A stretch of DNA of 13,225 nt. Source: JBGOUJ01 sp041477005. Its GTDB lineage: Bacteria > Acidobacteriota > Terriglobia > Bryobacterales > JACQDG01. A model generated the notes under the pieces. That model searched no databases. It had not been told where the DNA came from and saw nothing but the letters and a program-made list of their open reading frames with translations. A program made the position numbers and the translations under genes. This document shows, in pieces, positions 1 through 7,274 of the stretch (position 1 is its first letter; every line of letters begins with the position of its first letter). The DNA lies in contig JBGOUJ010000152.1 of NCBI GenBank assembly GCA_041477005.1, positions 1-13,225 on the forward strand, given 5' to 3'.

Positions 1-1
1 C

Positions 2-760
2 GTGAGCATCAATTCCAGTTTCCCGATCGAAAAAACCGCCGCGGCGGCCACCGGCCCCTTCTGGTATCAGCATTACCCGCGAGGACCAGAGGTGGACGAC
101 AACCGGGAGCTGCTGGAGCGCGCTCAAGCGGTGGGTTGCCGGGCCATCGTGCTGACGGCCGATAACCAGCTTGCCACGGGGGTCCGCGAGCGGTCGCTAC
201 ATGACCGAAACTTGTCAACGCGCGCCGGCCTTCCAGCCGCGATCCGGCGCCCCGGCGGGCGAGGGGCCCCAGCGAGCAATCCCTATCGCGTCTCCGGTGG
301 GTATCCCTATCTCGACTGGGAGTGGCTGGAAAAGATCCGTCCTCTTGTCAAGGTTCCGCTGCTGGTTAAGGCAATCCTCACGGCCGAAGACGCCCGGTTG
401 TGCGTGGAGCACGGACTGAACGGGATCGTGATCTCCAATCACGGCGGCCGCAATGCGGATTACCACCCGTCCACGCTGGAAGTGCTGCCGGAGATTGTGG
501 ACGCCGTTCGGGGGCGCATTCCGGTGCTGATCGACGGCGGATTTCGCCGGGGCGCCGACGTGCTGAAGGCGCTGGCGCTGGGAGCCAATGCCGTTTGCCT
601 GGGCCGGGTGCCGCGGTGGGGCCTGGCGGCCTACGGTCCCGCCGGACTCCAGCGCATTCTGGAGATCGTCCAGGGCGAGCTGGTTCTGGCCATGGCGCAC
701 ACGGGGCGGCCCACGCTCGCTTCCATCGATCGAACCTTGGTAAGGACGAATTTCCCGTGA
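2..760 (+). CDS. FMN-dependent alpha-hydroxy-acid oxidase, 5'-truncated by window edge
   Basis: This is the C-terminal two thirds (about 252 residues) of a flavin-dependent alpha-hydroxy-acid dehydrogenase, the glycolate oxidase / lactate dehydrogenase (LldD) family, which oxidises 2-hydroxy acids to 2-oxo acids on a TIM barrel. Family enzymes are about 350-390 residues, and the reading frame is open to the left edge, so the true start lies upstream. Visible motifs, numbered from the first codon in the window: WYQ near 21, RER at 62-64 (substrate-binding arginine region), Lys123 in VPLLVKAI (flavin contact), SNHGGR at 145-150 with catalytic base His147, and the phosphate-binding stretch IDGGFRRG followed by the KALALGA helix. 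All key active-site positions look intact. The TGA stop overlaps the GTG start of the next paralogue (GTGA), so the two are co-transcribed and probably translationally coupled. The exact hydroxy-acid substrate cannot be read from the sequence. Confidence 0.9.
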   Translation: MSINSSFPIEKTAAAATGPFWYQHYPRGPEVDDNRELLERAQAVGCRAIVLTADNQLATGVRERSLHDRNLSTRAGLPAAIRRPGGRGAPASNPYRVSGGYPYLDWEWLEKIRPLVKVPLLVKAILTAEDARLCVEHGLNGIVISNHGGRNADYHPSTLEVLPEIVDAVRGRIPVLIDGGFRRGADVLKALALGANAVCLGRVPRWGLAAYGPAGLQRILEIVQGELVLAMAHTGRPTLASIDRTLVRTNFP

Positions 761-1851
761 GCCGGATTCCCTCCCGAAGACAGGTCCTGGCCCGCTTTGC
801 ATCTCTGGTAGCCGCCTCTCCTCTATTGCATGCACAGCAGGCGCCCACACTGATCGGAGAGCCGCCCGGGCGCATTGCGCCTAGAGACGAGCTGGTCAAC
901 ACCTTCGAATTCGAGGCGATGGCGCAGCGGAAGCTGGACAGCGCAACCTTCGCGGCGATTGCAGGCGGTGACCGCGCCGCCTTCGAACGGATTACTTTCC
1001 GGCCGCGCCTGCTGGTCAACGTGATGAACCTGGATCTGACCGTCGAGCTGTTCGGCGAGAGGATGTTCGCGCCGATTCTGGTGGGTCCGGCTTCGCGGCA
1101 GCAGCGCGTCCATCCGGAGGGGGAACTCGCCACGGTGCGGGGGGCCTCGGCGGCCAAGGCGGTGACGGTGGTCAGCAGCCGCTCCAGCTCTCCCCTTGAC
1201 CAAATTGCGGAACAGGCAAAAACCAGCCTTTGGTACCAGGTGTTCCCCGAACCGGACATCAACGCCGTCCGGACCCGCGTGCAGCAGGCGGTGAAGGCCG
1301 GCTGCAAGGCTCTGTGTGTGACGGTGGGGACTCCGTATCGCCCGACCGGGGCCGGCGGAGCCCCGGGTCCTTCCCGCTTGCCGCTGATGGGAAATCCGGG
1401 CCTGGACTGGAGCGCGATCGACCGCCTGCGGCAGGGACTCAGTGTTCCGGTACTGCTGAAGGGCATTATGAGCCCGGAGGAAGCCCAGACGGCGGTACAG
1501 AAGGGCGCGCAGGGGATCATCGTCTCCAATCAGGGCGGACGCTTCATACCCGGACTGGCGGCCCCGATCGAGGTGCTCGCTCCGATTGTGGACGCGGTGG
1601 GCGGCAAGGCGCCGGTGCTCATCGACGGTGGCTTCCGCCGGGGCACGGACCTGCTCAAGGCGCTGGCGCTCGGAGCCCGGGCCGTCTTGATAACCCGGCC
1701 CGTACTATGGGGCCTGGCAGCCTACGGAGCCGACGGCGTTCAAACCGTCGTGGAAATGCTGCAGACCGAGCTGGCCCGCAACATGGGGCTTTGCGGCAAG
1801 GCGAACTTGAAGGCCCTGGACCGCAACATGCTCAAGATCCACCGGTGGTGA
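757..1851 (+). CDS. Tat-exported alpha-hydroxy-acid oxidase paralogue with altered active site
   Basis: A 364-residue full-length member of the FMN-dependent alpha-hydroxy-acid dehydrogenase family. The GTG start at 757 is chosen because it forms a GTGA overlap with the upstream stop and gives a twin-arginine leader: PSRRQVL at 5-11, a short hydrophobic stretch to about 22, and a likely cut near HAQQAP (25-30). This suggests export already folded with flavin. The barrel carries LWYQVF (158-163), VLLKGI with Lys235, IDGGFRRG (289-296) and WGLAAYG (318-324), so flavin binding is plausible. The loop holding the catalytic base reads SNQGGR (257-262): Gln259 replaces the histidine that is present in the upstream paralogue. 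The arginine loop is also changed, TPYRPTGAGG near 192-201 instead of GxRERD, and the N-terminal tyrosine is not evident. Ordinary hydroxy-acid oxidation is therefore doubtful. It may be a non-catalytic partner of the first gene or use other chemistry; this is inference. Confidence 0.85.
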   Translation: MSRIPSRRQVLARFASLVAASPLLHAQQAPTLIGEPPGRIAPRDELVNTFEFEAMAQRKLDSATFAAIAGGDRAAFERITFRPRLLVNVMNLDLTVELFGERMFAPILVGPASRQQRVHPEGELATVRGASAAKAVTVVSSRSSSPLDQIAEQAKTSLWYQVFPEPDINAVRTRVQQAVKAGCKALCVTVGTPYRPTGAGGAPGPSRLPLMGNPGLDWSAIDRLRQGLSVPVLLKGIMSPEEAQTAVQKGAQGIIVSNQGGRFIPGLAAPIEVLAPIVDAVGGKAPVLIDGGFRRGTDLLKALALGARAVLITRPVLWGLAAYGADGVQTVVEMLQTELARNMGLCGKANLKALDRNMLKIHRW

Positions 1852-2344
1852 CAGCCAGAGCAGCCAGCCAATCGGAGCAGGATCATGGCGTCACCCGGAC
1901 AACACTTGCGGGAGAAAAGCTCGCGACCTCGGGCGTCCCAGGGGTCCGAAGTTGAGCATTGGCTTCGATTTGCATTTTTTCTTGTTGCCGAAGCAAAGCA
2001 CGTGGTTACAAGGAGTTGGGTGGGCGAGACCGGGCGCGGAAACACGGGATGGGCGGCGAGCCGGCGGTCGGGGCGGCAATATTCGGTTGTCAAAGACCAT
2101 GCCACGGCAGCGTGGTTCGCGCCGTGTGGGAGACTGCTAGTTCCATGATAACTCCAGCGGTGCCAGTGAGCCGGGGGCGACGGGCTAACTGGTTGATCAT
2201 CCTAGGATGATGCTTGGACTTGAGCTGTGACTGCCCTTGCCAAGGATGCGCCCGGAACTGTGATCGGCATCAATCGGAACGGCAGGATCGCCATGGCCTC
2301 AGAATCGGCATCTTAATAAGCGCCCGTCATGGCCCACGTCTCAC
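1852..2344. other. Intergenic stretch with no supported gene
   Basis: About 490 bp separate the oxidase pair from the convergent lipoprotein gene. Short open frames exist on both strands, but none has a recognisable domain or a convincing start. A weak hairpin (CGAAG at 1947-1951, CTTCG at 1963-1967) lies just before the T-run at 1975-1980 and could help end the oxidase transcript. A second small hairpin, CCACG-GCAG-CGTGG, lies at 2102-2115. The most striking element is the palindrome at 2196-2211, listed separately. No tRNA or rRNA is seen. Confidence 0.6.
2196..2211. repeat. Perfect 16-bp palindrome
   Basis: ATCATCCTAGGATGAT is a perfect inverted repeat with no central spacer, in non-coding DNA about 130 bp past the stop of the lipoprotein gene. 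It could be a dimeric-regulator site or part of a terminator-like hairpin, but no T-run follows on either strand. No second copy was noticed in the window. The function is unknown. Confidence 0.5.
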
Positions 2345-3112
2345 TCACTCAAACTTGGGCAGCGCGCGAGAATAGCCACCTGGGTCCATGACGGCTCCCG
2401 TTGCCTCAAAGTACTGCTTCCAAAACCGCTCGATAGCGGCGGCGCGCTCCAGAGTGGCGGCATCGGCACCGGCTACGAAGACCCTAACCCCGTGAAGATC
2501 CGGAAGGATTCCGGCCTTCTGCTGCCTGGAGATCTCTTTGCGGATAAAGGTATCATCCAGACGCGCGTGTGTGAAGTTAGCGAGGTCGGACTCTTCGATC
2601 ATGTCGGAAAGTAAGATGAGCAGCTTTCTGGGGCGCCGCTCAGATCCCAGGATTTGGCCGGCCACCCGGAGACTCTCGATAATCTTGGTTCGACTTGCGG
2701 TGCTCTCCCAGGACAACAACTCGTGAAGCTTGTGTCGCACATCCTCGCGCCGAGCCTGCACGTCGCGCTCCCAGGCGTCCTGGCGTTTCTTGTACTGCAA
2801 CTCAATGTCCGTGATTGTCTTCGGGGGAAGCCGCGGCGGCAGCTCCTCGTCCACATGACTGCGGAAATCATCGACGGACCGGTCCGTGATCCAGCCCGCG
2901 ATGATACGGTCGCCGGGCTGGATCAGAGACAAGATCCGCTCGCAGGCTTGCGCATACAGCTCCCTGTCCGCCTGAGTGCTCTGGGAGCGGTCTACAAAGA
3001 CCACAACCGCCTTGCCGGCATCGGGAGGCCGGGGGCGGGCGCATCCGGTCATCCAGGCCAGCAGGGTTACGGCGAAGAGCGGGACAGCTTTCCGTAGCTG
3101 TAAATACCTCAT
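2345..3112 (-). CDS. von Willebrand factor A-domain lipoprotein
   Basis: A 255-residue predicted lipoprotein. The N-terminus has basic residues, a hydrophobic core (about 9-20) and a lipobox-like MTGC with lipidated Cys24, so the mature protein should be membrane-anchored outside the cytoplasm. The fold reads as von Willebrand A: VVVFVDRSQS carries the MIDAS DxSxS motif (D41, S43, S45), a threonine candidate lies near 142, and LLILLSD supplies Asp170, so metal-dependent protein binding is plausible. A charged segment at about 105-130 may be helical. ATG at 3112 is chosen because GAGGGAG lies just upstream and it gives a clean signal peptide; a GTG at 3124 would instead overlap the upstream stop as GTGA. 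It follows the coiled-coil membrane protein in the same transcript, and the two probably act together. I cannot assign it to a named system. vWA lipoproteins occur in many contexts, so a link with the neighbouring CRISPR genes rests on position only. Confidence 0.75.
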   Translation of the reverse strand: MRYLQLRKAVPLFAVTLLAWMTGCARPRPPDAGKAVVVFVDRSQSTQADRELYAQACERILSLIQPGDRIIAGWITDRSVDDFRSHVDEELPPRLPPKTITDIELQYKKRQDAWERDVQARREDVRHKLHELLSWESTASRTKIIESLRVAGQILGSERRPRKLLILLSDMIEESDLANFTHARLDDTFIRKEISRQQKAGILPDLHGVRVFVAGADAATLERAAAIERFWKQYFEATGAVMDPGGYSRALPKFE

Positions 3113-3120
3113 CCGCTCCC

Positions 3121-4215
3121 TCACGGTCGCGGCTCGGTTTGAGCGAGCTGACTTTTCGCCACGAGGCGCTTCTTGCGGATCTGGTCCACATCCGACTTTG
3201 CCGTCGCGCGATCCGTGTCGTCGCTTATGTCCGGCTCCGACAGTGTTGGGTCGGCGTCGAACACCTTTGGCTTTCGTCCATCCCCGCGAGCCAGGAGGTT
3301 CTCGCCGCGATATATATTCACGAGTTCCCGGACGATGGCCTGGATCTCCTGCAGTTCTGCGGCCTGGCTGGCTTTGAGCTTGTCGAGTTCGCCGCCGAGC
3401 TTGTGGATGGCGCTGTCGATGGCGTCGAGTTTTCGGTCCAGCTTCGATACTCGCTTATGCAGGATTTCAAGCTCCTGGTCTTGATCGTGCGCAAAATACG
3501 ATAGAACCGTCGCCGACAGGAACACGAAGATATTGATCGCAAGAAACGCCCGCTCCAGGGCCTCCTCCTCGCGCCCCAGGCTTAATCCCTGGAGGCCCAG
3601 GTAGGCGCGGCGTGCGACATTAATGCCAACCAGGCAGCCGATGGTCCCCGCGATGGTGACGGCCAGGTTCACCCCGGTCCTCCAGGCAGGCTTCGGCCAT
3701 TGCTTGATCCAGATGCCGCAAAAGTGAGCGACGGCCGGTATCCCCACGGCCACGGCCAGGGCCATCAACCAGGTGAGTATGGTTGGCTTTTGGAAGATTT
3801 CAAAGGCCTGGGTGTTCAGCGCGAATTCCCCTGTCCCGATCAGAATCAGGATGAGCTGGTACCAGTTGCGCGACATGTGATGGACAATGACGTCGCGTCC
3901 CAATTGCGTTCTTCTGGCATCGTAGCGGCGGCTTTCCTCGACGAAACGATCGGTCAGCAAGCGGAAGCGTTCAATGGCTGCCTCCCGCGCGGCCTGAATT
4001 TCGCGGATTTTCACGGCGTAGGCCTTCATGGCCTGAGCGATATGCTGGGAGCCGCGGTTCAGGAGCTGCTTTTCGTAAGGGCTTGGCGTTTTATCGTCTA
4101 CGGCGGGAACCTGCGCCCGCCCGTCTCGCTTGCCCCGCCGGCGGACGAGAAGCCGGTGCAGGAACGAATTGGTCGCGACGCCTCCTGCCCGTCTGGAAGA
4201 CACGTTCGCCTCCAT
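3121..4215 (-). CDS. Four-helix membrane protein with flanking coiled coils, family unknown
   Basis: A 364-residue protein not recognised as a named family. Order of features: a basic N-terminus (1-35), a charged helical region likely to form a coiled coil (about 55-108), four hydrophobic segments at about 118-134, 145-169, 181-199 and 224-242, then a heptad-like coiled coil (about 245-305, rich in L, K, D and E) and an acidic-to-basic disordered tail. An even number of membrane spans puts both coiled coils on the same side, probably the cytoplasm. ATG at 4215 is preferred: a promoter-like TTGACT/TAGCTT pair ends just upstream of it, whereas the alternative GTG at 4242 would fall inside that promoter. 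The stop lies 8 bp before the ATG of the vWA lipoprotein gene, implying one transcript. The architecture suggests a membrane scaffold, sensor or channel-like assembly working with the lipoprotein; that is inference. Confidence 0.7.
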   Translation of the reverse strand: MEANVSSRRAGGVATNSFLHRLLVRRRGKRDGRAQVPAVDDKTPSPYEKQLLNRGSQHIAQAMKAYAVKIREIQAAREAAIERFRLLTDRFVEESRRYDARRTQLGRDVIVHHMSRNWYQLILILIGTGEFALNTQAFEIFQKPTILTWLMALAVAVGIPAVAHFCGIWIKQWPKPAWRTGVNLAVTIAGTIGCLVGINVARRAYLGLQGLSLGREEEALERAFLAINIFVFLSATVLSYFAHDQDQELEILHKRVSKLDRKLDAIDSAIHKLGGELDKLKASQAAELQEIQAIVRELVNIYRGENLLARGDGRKPKVFDADPTLSEPDISDDTDRATAKSDVDQIRKKRLVAKSQLAQTEPRP

Positions 4216-4232
4216 GGCTCTTGACGATAGGG

Positions 4233-4261
4233 AAGCTAACACGGGGGCCGCTGGAAGTCAA
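4233..4261 (-). promoter_or_regulatory. Candidate promoter for the membrane protein / lipoprotein unit
   Basis: On the minus strand TTGACT (4261-4256, five of six matches to the sigma-70 -35 box) is followed after exactly 17 bp by TAGCTT (4238-4233, a weak -10). Transcription would start about 10 nt before the ATG at 4215. The direct repeats lie 7 bp upstream of the -35. Read by eye only. Confidence 0.3.
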
Positions 4262-4268
4262 TGTGTGC

Positions 4269-4300
4269 TATTGGAGCTATTGGAGCTGTGTTATTGGAGC
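4269..4300. repeat. Three direct copies of a 9-bp repeat in a divergent promoter region
   Basis: TATTGGAGC occurs at 4269-4277, 4278-4286 and 4292-4300: two copies abut and the third follows after 5 bp. The array sits between two divergently transcribed units and 7 bp upstream of the -35-like box of the minus-strand one, the usual place for an activator or repressor. It may instead be a replication-slippage product. Confidence 0.6.
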
Positions 4301-4403
4301 AGGGGGACTCGCAGAGTAGAGCAACGGCGAGGCCAGTGTTAGGAGCGATAGCGAGGTTAGAAATCCTGTTAAATGTGAGTGGCGTCTGATTTTGAGAAAA
4401 TCC

Positions 4404-4432
4404 TTGCTAGCCTGACGAAACTGATGTAGAGT
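4404..4432 (+). promoter_or_regulatory. Candidate promoter of the cmr operon
   Basis: TTGCTA (4404-4409) and TAGAGT (4427-4432) are spaced 17 bp apart, each matching four of six sigma-70 positions. A start near 4439 would leave a leader of about 14 nt containing GGAG (4445-4448), a ribosome-binding site 4 nt before the cmr1 ATG. The surrounding 200 bp are visibly richer in A+T than the genes. Confidence 0.3.
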
Positions 4433-4452
4433 ACTCGATAAGTCGGAGCGCT

Positions 4453-5676
4453 ATGAGATCGATACCTAGTGCCACGCAGTATCGGGCCGTTAGTCCGAAT
4501 TGCCTTTTTGACCTTCGGCTGAAAGTTCTGACCGTGTTTTACGGAGGTGGCCCAAAGGCGGGGGTGCTCGACCGGCTAACCCCATTCCGCGGCACTGAAA
4601 TCCGTGGCCAGTTGCGATTCTGGTGGCGGGCCACCCGAGGAGCTGCCTACGCGGACTGGCAACGGCTGGCGGTTGAGGAAGCCAACATCTGGGGCGCAAC
4701 CGAACAGCGGTCCCCGGTTGAGGTCCGGGTAATGGACTGGAGGCTACCCAGGGCCGAACCGACCGTGCGAAGGGAAGCAGCCCGCACAGTCCGAGAGCAG
4801 CCGGGTTACGCTTTGTTTCCTGCATTGGAGGGAGAACGGGAAAGGCAGTGGATCTGCCGCGGCGGGGAATTCCGCCTTCAAGTACTTGGAGAACCGCGGC
4901 TCAGAGACGACGTGGAGGCAGCACTGTGGGCGTGGATAGCATTTGGAGGGATCGGCGCCCGGACCCGCCGGGGCGTCGGGAGCCTCTTCTGCGATGATCC
5001 CCGGTTCCGCCCGGGGAACAATCTCGCGGAATGGATGAGGAATCGCGCCACTCAACACATCGGGGCCAGTGCGCCCAGGCAATCCAGGGAGTGGCCCGTA
5101 TTAGCCGGAGCACACCTAGTTGTTGGGACCCGCCCGTTGGACGCGCGGCGGGGCTGGCAAGAGTGCATGAATTTCTGGCAGGTGTTCCGGCAAGGTAAGC
5201 CGGTGGGCAGTCGGACGAGAAGTCCACGCCCGGAGGCGGATTCGATTCGGCGCCTCTGTGGCCAGCACTATGTTGACCCGGGCAACCCGCCACACAGCCA
5301 CGCGCCCAGGCTTCCGGACGGATACGCGCGCGCGGTCCTCGGCCTTCCAATCGTTCTTGCGTTTCGGAGAGACCAGTCAGGCCCCAGTCGGAATCAGGAC
5401 CCCCAGCCGCACATCATCGAGCCAGTGGGGGAGGCCGTTCGCATGGCGAGCCCTGTGATCGTGAAACCGATTGGCGTCGGTCCGGGCATGGCGGTCCCTG
5501 TCGTGTTGCTGCTGAACACGCAGGCGGAAGCCGGGACCCGCCAACTGAAAGTAGGGCGGGCGGATGGCGCCGGGACCGCGAAGCCTGTAGACCGGGGATC
5601 TTCCAGGTTTCTCCAGGACGTAATCCGGGCGGCTGCGGCGCCCTCCGGGTTTAACGGCGAGGTAATTGACCTGTGA
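4453..5676 (+). CDS. cmr1: Type III-B CRISPR RAMP protein Cmr1
   Basis: A 407-residue Cmr1, the RAMP protein that caps the Cmr crRNA-effector complex at the crRNA 3' end and helps capture target RNA. Recognition rests on the typical N-terminal run: hydrophobic strand LKVLTVFY (23-30), GGGPKAGVLD (31-40), then IRGQLRFWWRATRG (50-63), the Cmr1 signature, and a glycine/arginine loop FGGIGARTRRGVGSL (164-178) closing the first RAMP fold. The second half (about 215-400) is more variable, as in the family. The ATG has GGAG 4 nt upstream. It is the first gene of a plus-strand operon, and its stop overlaps the GTG of cmr2 in a GTGA, so the subunits should be made together. No truncation is seen. It acts in the cytoplasm as a structural and RNA-binding subunit with no enzymatic residues expected. 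Confidence 0.93.
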   Translation: MRSIPSATQYRAVSPNCLFDLRLKVLTVFYGGGPKAGVLDRLTPFRGTEIRGQLRFWWRATRGAAYADWQRLAVEEANIWGATEQRSPVEVRVMDWRLPRAEPTVRREAARTVREQPGYALFPALEGERERQWICRGGEFRLQVLGEPRLRDDVEAALWAWIAFGGIGARTRRGVGSLFCDDPRFRPGNNLAEWMRNRATQHIGASAPRQSREWPVLAGAHLVVGTRPLDARRGWQECMNFWQVFRQGKPVGSRTRSPRPEADSIRRLCGQHYVDPGNPPHSHAPRLPDGYARAVLGLPIVLAFRRDQSGPSRNQDPQPHIIEPVGEAVRMASPVIVKPIGVGPGMAVPVVLLLNTQAEAGTRQLKVGRADGAGTAKPVDRGSSRFLQDVIRAAAAPSGFNGEVIDL

Positions 5677-7274
5677 GCGGGTTCCTGCTTGCAATCGCGA
5701 TCGGTCCGGTGCAGGACTTCATAGCCGCAGCGCGCAAAGCCCGTGACCTTTGGTGCGGGTCCTGGCTGCTGTCTGAGATTAGCAAGGCCGTGGCCAAGGA
5801 AGTGGTCCGGGCTGGAGGCACCCTCATCTTTCCCGCCCCGGCCAAAGCCGGGGATCTTGAGCCGTGGACCGATTTCACGGTCGTGAACAAGCTGCTCGCT
5901 GTTCTGCCAGATCAGGCCATGCCGGAGCTCAGCGAGAGGCTGCGGCATTCCGCGTATCAGCGTCTTCAAGGGGAGATGGATGAGGCCACCCGCCAGGCCC
6001 GGCGGCTCGATGTGGACATCAACCAGGAGCGGGCGGACAGGCAGCTTCGCGGCTTGATGGAGTTCTACGCCGCGTGGACCCCGCTGGCCAACGACTATGC
6101 TGCCGCGCGAGGCCGCGTGGAGCTACTGCTGATTGCGCGCAAGCAGCTGCGGGACTTCCCTCAGATCCCCGGCGTTGCCGGTGTCCCGAAGTCTTCGCTG
6201 GACGGCGCTCGCGAGGACGTGATCGTGCGACGGGGGAAGCGGGTCTGGGAGAGCCGCCTTGGACGGAACGAGCGCTTGGACGCCATCGGCGTGATTAAGC
6301 GGTACGGAGGTCATCAGCCTCCACGGTTCGACTCCACCACCGACATCGCCGCAGTTCCCTTCGCGGCCTGGATGCGCCAACACAGGCCTGACCACTGGAA
6401 GAAGTTCGAGGAGCTGACGAAAGACGGAGTCAACCGGGTGTCCCTGATCTACGAGCATGAATCGCGACTTGAGGAATTGGAACAACAGGACCCGGGGCTC
6501 GCGAAGGCGCTGGCCGAGTGGCGGAAGAGCCTCGGGCGCAAGCCCGGTCCGCCATACTACGGCCTGCTGATCGGGGACGGTGACCGGATGGGCAGCGTCA
6601 TCGAGTCGATCCGGCAGACAGAAGAGCATGAGCGCTTCTCCCGGAGACTCTCGAAGTTCGCAGGTTCCGTGGCCCCTATCATTGCCAGGCATGAGGGATG
6701 CCAGATTTTCGCCGGCGGGGACGACGTTTTGGCACTGTTGCCCCTGCACACGGCCCTGCACTGCGTCCAGGACGTCAACGAAGCCTTTGGCATGGAAATG
6801 CAGGGGTTCTCGCCGCAGCCGACGTTCAGCGCCGGGCTGGCGGTAGTGCACGCCCTGGATCCGCTCAGCGAGGCGCGGAAGTGGGCGCACGAGGCGGAGC
6901 AGGCGGCGAAGAACCGCTATGGCCGCAATGCCCTCGCCATCGCGGTCGTGCCCCGAAGCGGCGAGCCCGTGATTGGCGGGGGCAACTGGACGGATTTCCC
7001 GGCGCTTGTTAACCGCGTGCTCGATGGGTACTCGTCCCGGAATCTGAGCCCTAGTTTCGCGCACGAGCTGCAAGAACTGATGCGCAGGACGCCGCAACAG
7101 ATCGATGACATGCTGGTGCTCATGGCCCAGGCGTTGGCGAAGAAGAAGAAGGAACATGAGATGGCGGCGGCGCTTGTGGAGGGTTGCCAGACGCGCCATC
7201 AACTGGCGGAAGTTGTGAATGCCATGCTGGTCGCACGACCATTCTGGAGAGCGCAGAAAGAGGCAAGCGGGTGA
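5673..7274 (+). CDS. cmr2: Type III-B Cas10 (Cmr2), HD-less, cyclase motif intact
   Basis: A 533-residue Cas10, the large subunit of the Cmr complex, which on target-RNA binding converts ATP into cyclic oligoadenylates. The N-terminus goes straight into the first palm domain, GPVQDFIAAARKARDLW (11-27), leaving no room for the HD nuclease found at the start of many Cas10 proteins; archaeal Cmr2 is over 800 residues. The second palm holds the metal-binding aspartates in LIGDGDRMG (299-307) and the hairpin FAGGDDVLALLP (346-357), with GGDD at 348-351. Where relatives usually carry zinc-ribbon CxxC pairs, RLDAIGVIKRY (201-211) has none; the only cysteines are 28, 343, 364 and 505. The remainder is the helical C-terminal domain. 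The GTG start forms a GTGA with cmr1, and the TGA stop forms another with cmr3. Prediction: active signalling cyclase, no DNase. Confidence 0.95.
   Translation: MSGFLLAIAIGPVQDFIAAARKARDLWCGSWLLSEISKAVAKEVVRAGGTLIFPAPAKAGDLEPWTDFTVVNKLLAVLPDQAMPELSERLRHSAYQRLQGEMDEATRQARRLDVDINQERADRQLRGLMEFYAAWTPLANDYAAARGRVELLLIARKQLRDFPQIPGVAGVPKSSLDGAREDVIVRRGKRVWESRLGRNERLDAIGVIKRYGGHQPPRFDSTTDIAAVPFAAWMRQHRPDHWKKFEELTKDGVNRVSLIYEHESRLEELEQQDPGLAKALAEWRKSLGRKPGPPYYGLLIGDGDRMGSVIESIRQTEEHERFSRRLSKFAGSVAPIIARHEGCQIFAGGDDVLALLPLHTALHCVQDVNEAFGMEMQGFSPQPTFSAGLAVVHALDPLSEARKWAHEAEQAAKNRYGRNALAIAVVPRSGEPVIGGGNWTDFPALVNRVLDGYSSRNLSPSFAHELQELMRRTPQQIDDMLVLMAQALAKKKKEHEMAAALVEGCQTRHQLAEVVNAMLVARPFWRAQKEASG

Noticed and set aside
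400..756. In-frame upstream extension of the second oxidase gene
   Set aside because: It overlaps the first oxidase gene in another frame and translates to an Arg/Gly/Ala-rich stretch; the GTG at 757 gives a clean GTGA overlap and a Tat signal.
1883..1975. Minus-strand 30-codon frame starting MQIEANAQLRTP
   Set aside because: It looks protein-like by eye but has no clear Shine-Dalgarno, no domain and is too short to support alone; a repeated or decayed sequence is possible but untested.
2225..2330. Short frames on both strands between the palindrome and the lipoprotein gene
   Set aside because: Roughly 30-45 codons between stops with no start signal or family resemblance; compatible with chance in GC-rich DNA.
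7184..7270. Upstream in-frame start for cmr3
   Set aside because: It would lie inside cmr2 and place the conserved EPRDPLIFRDGRPF motif far from the N-terminus, unlike Cmr3 proteins.
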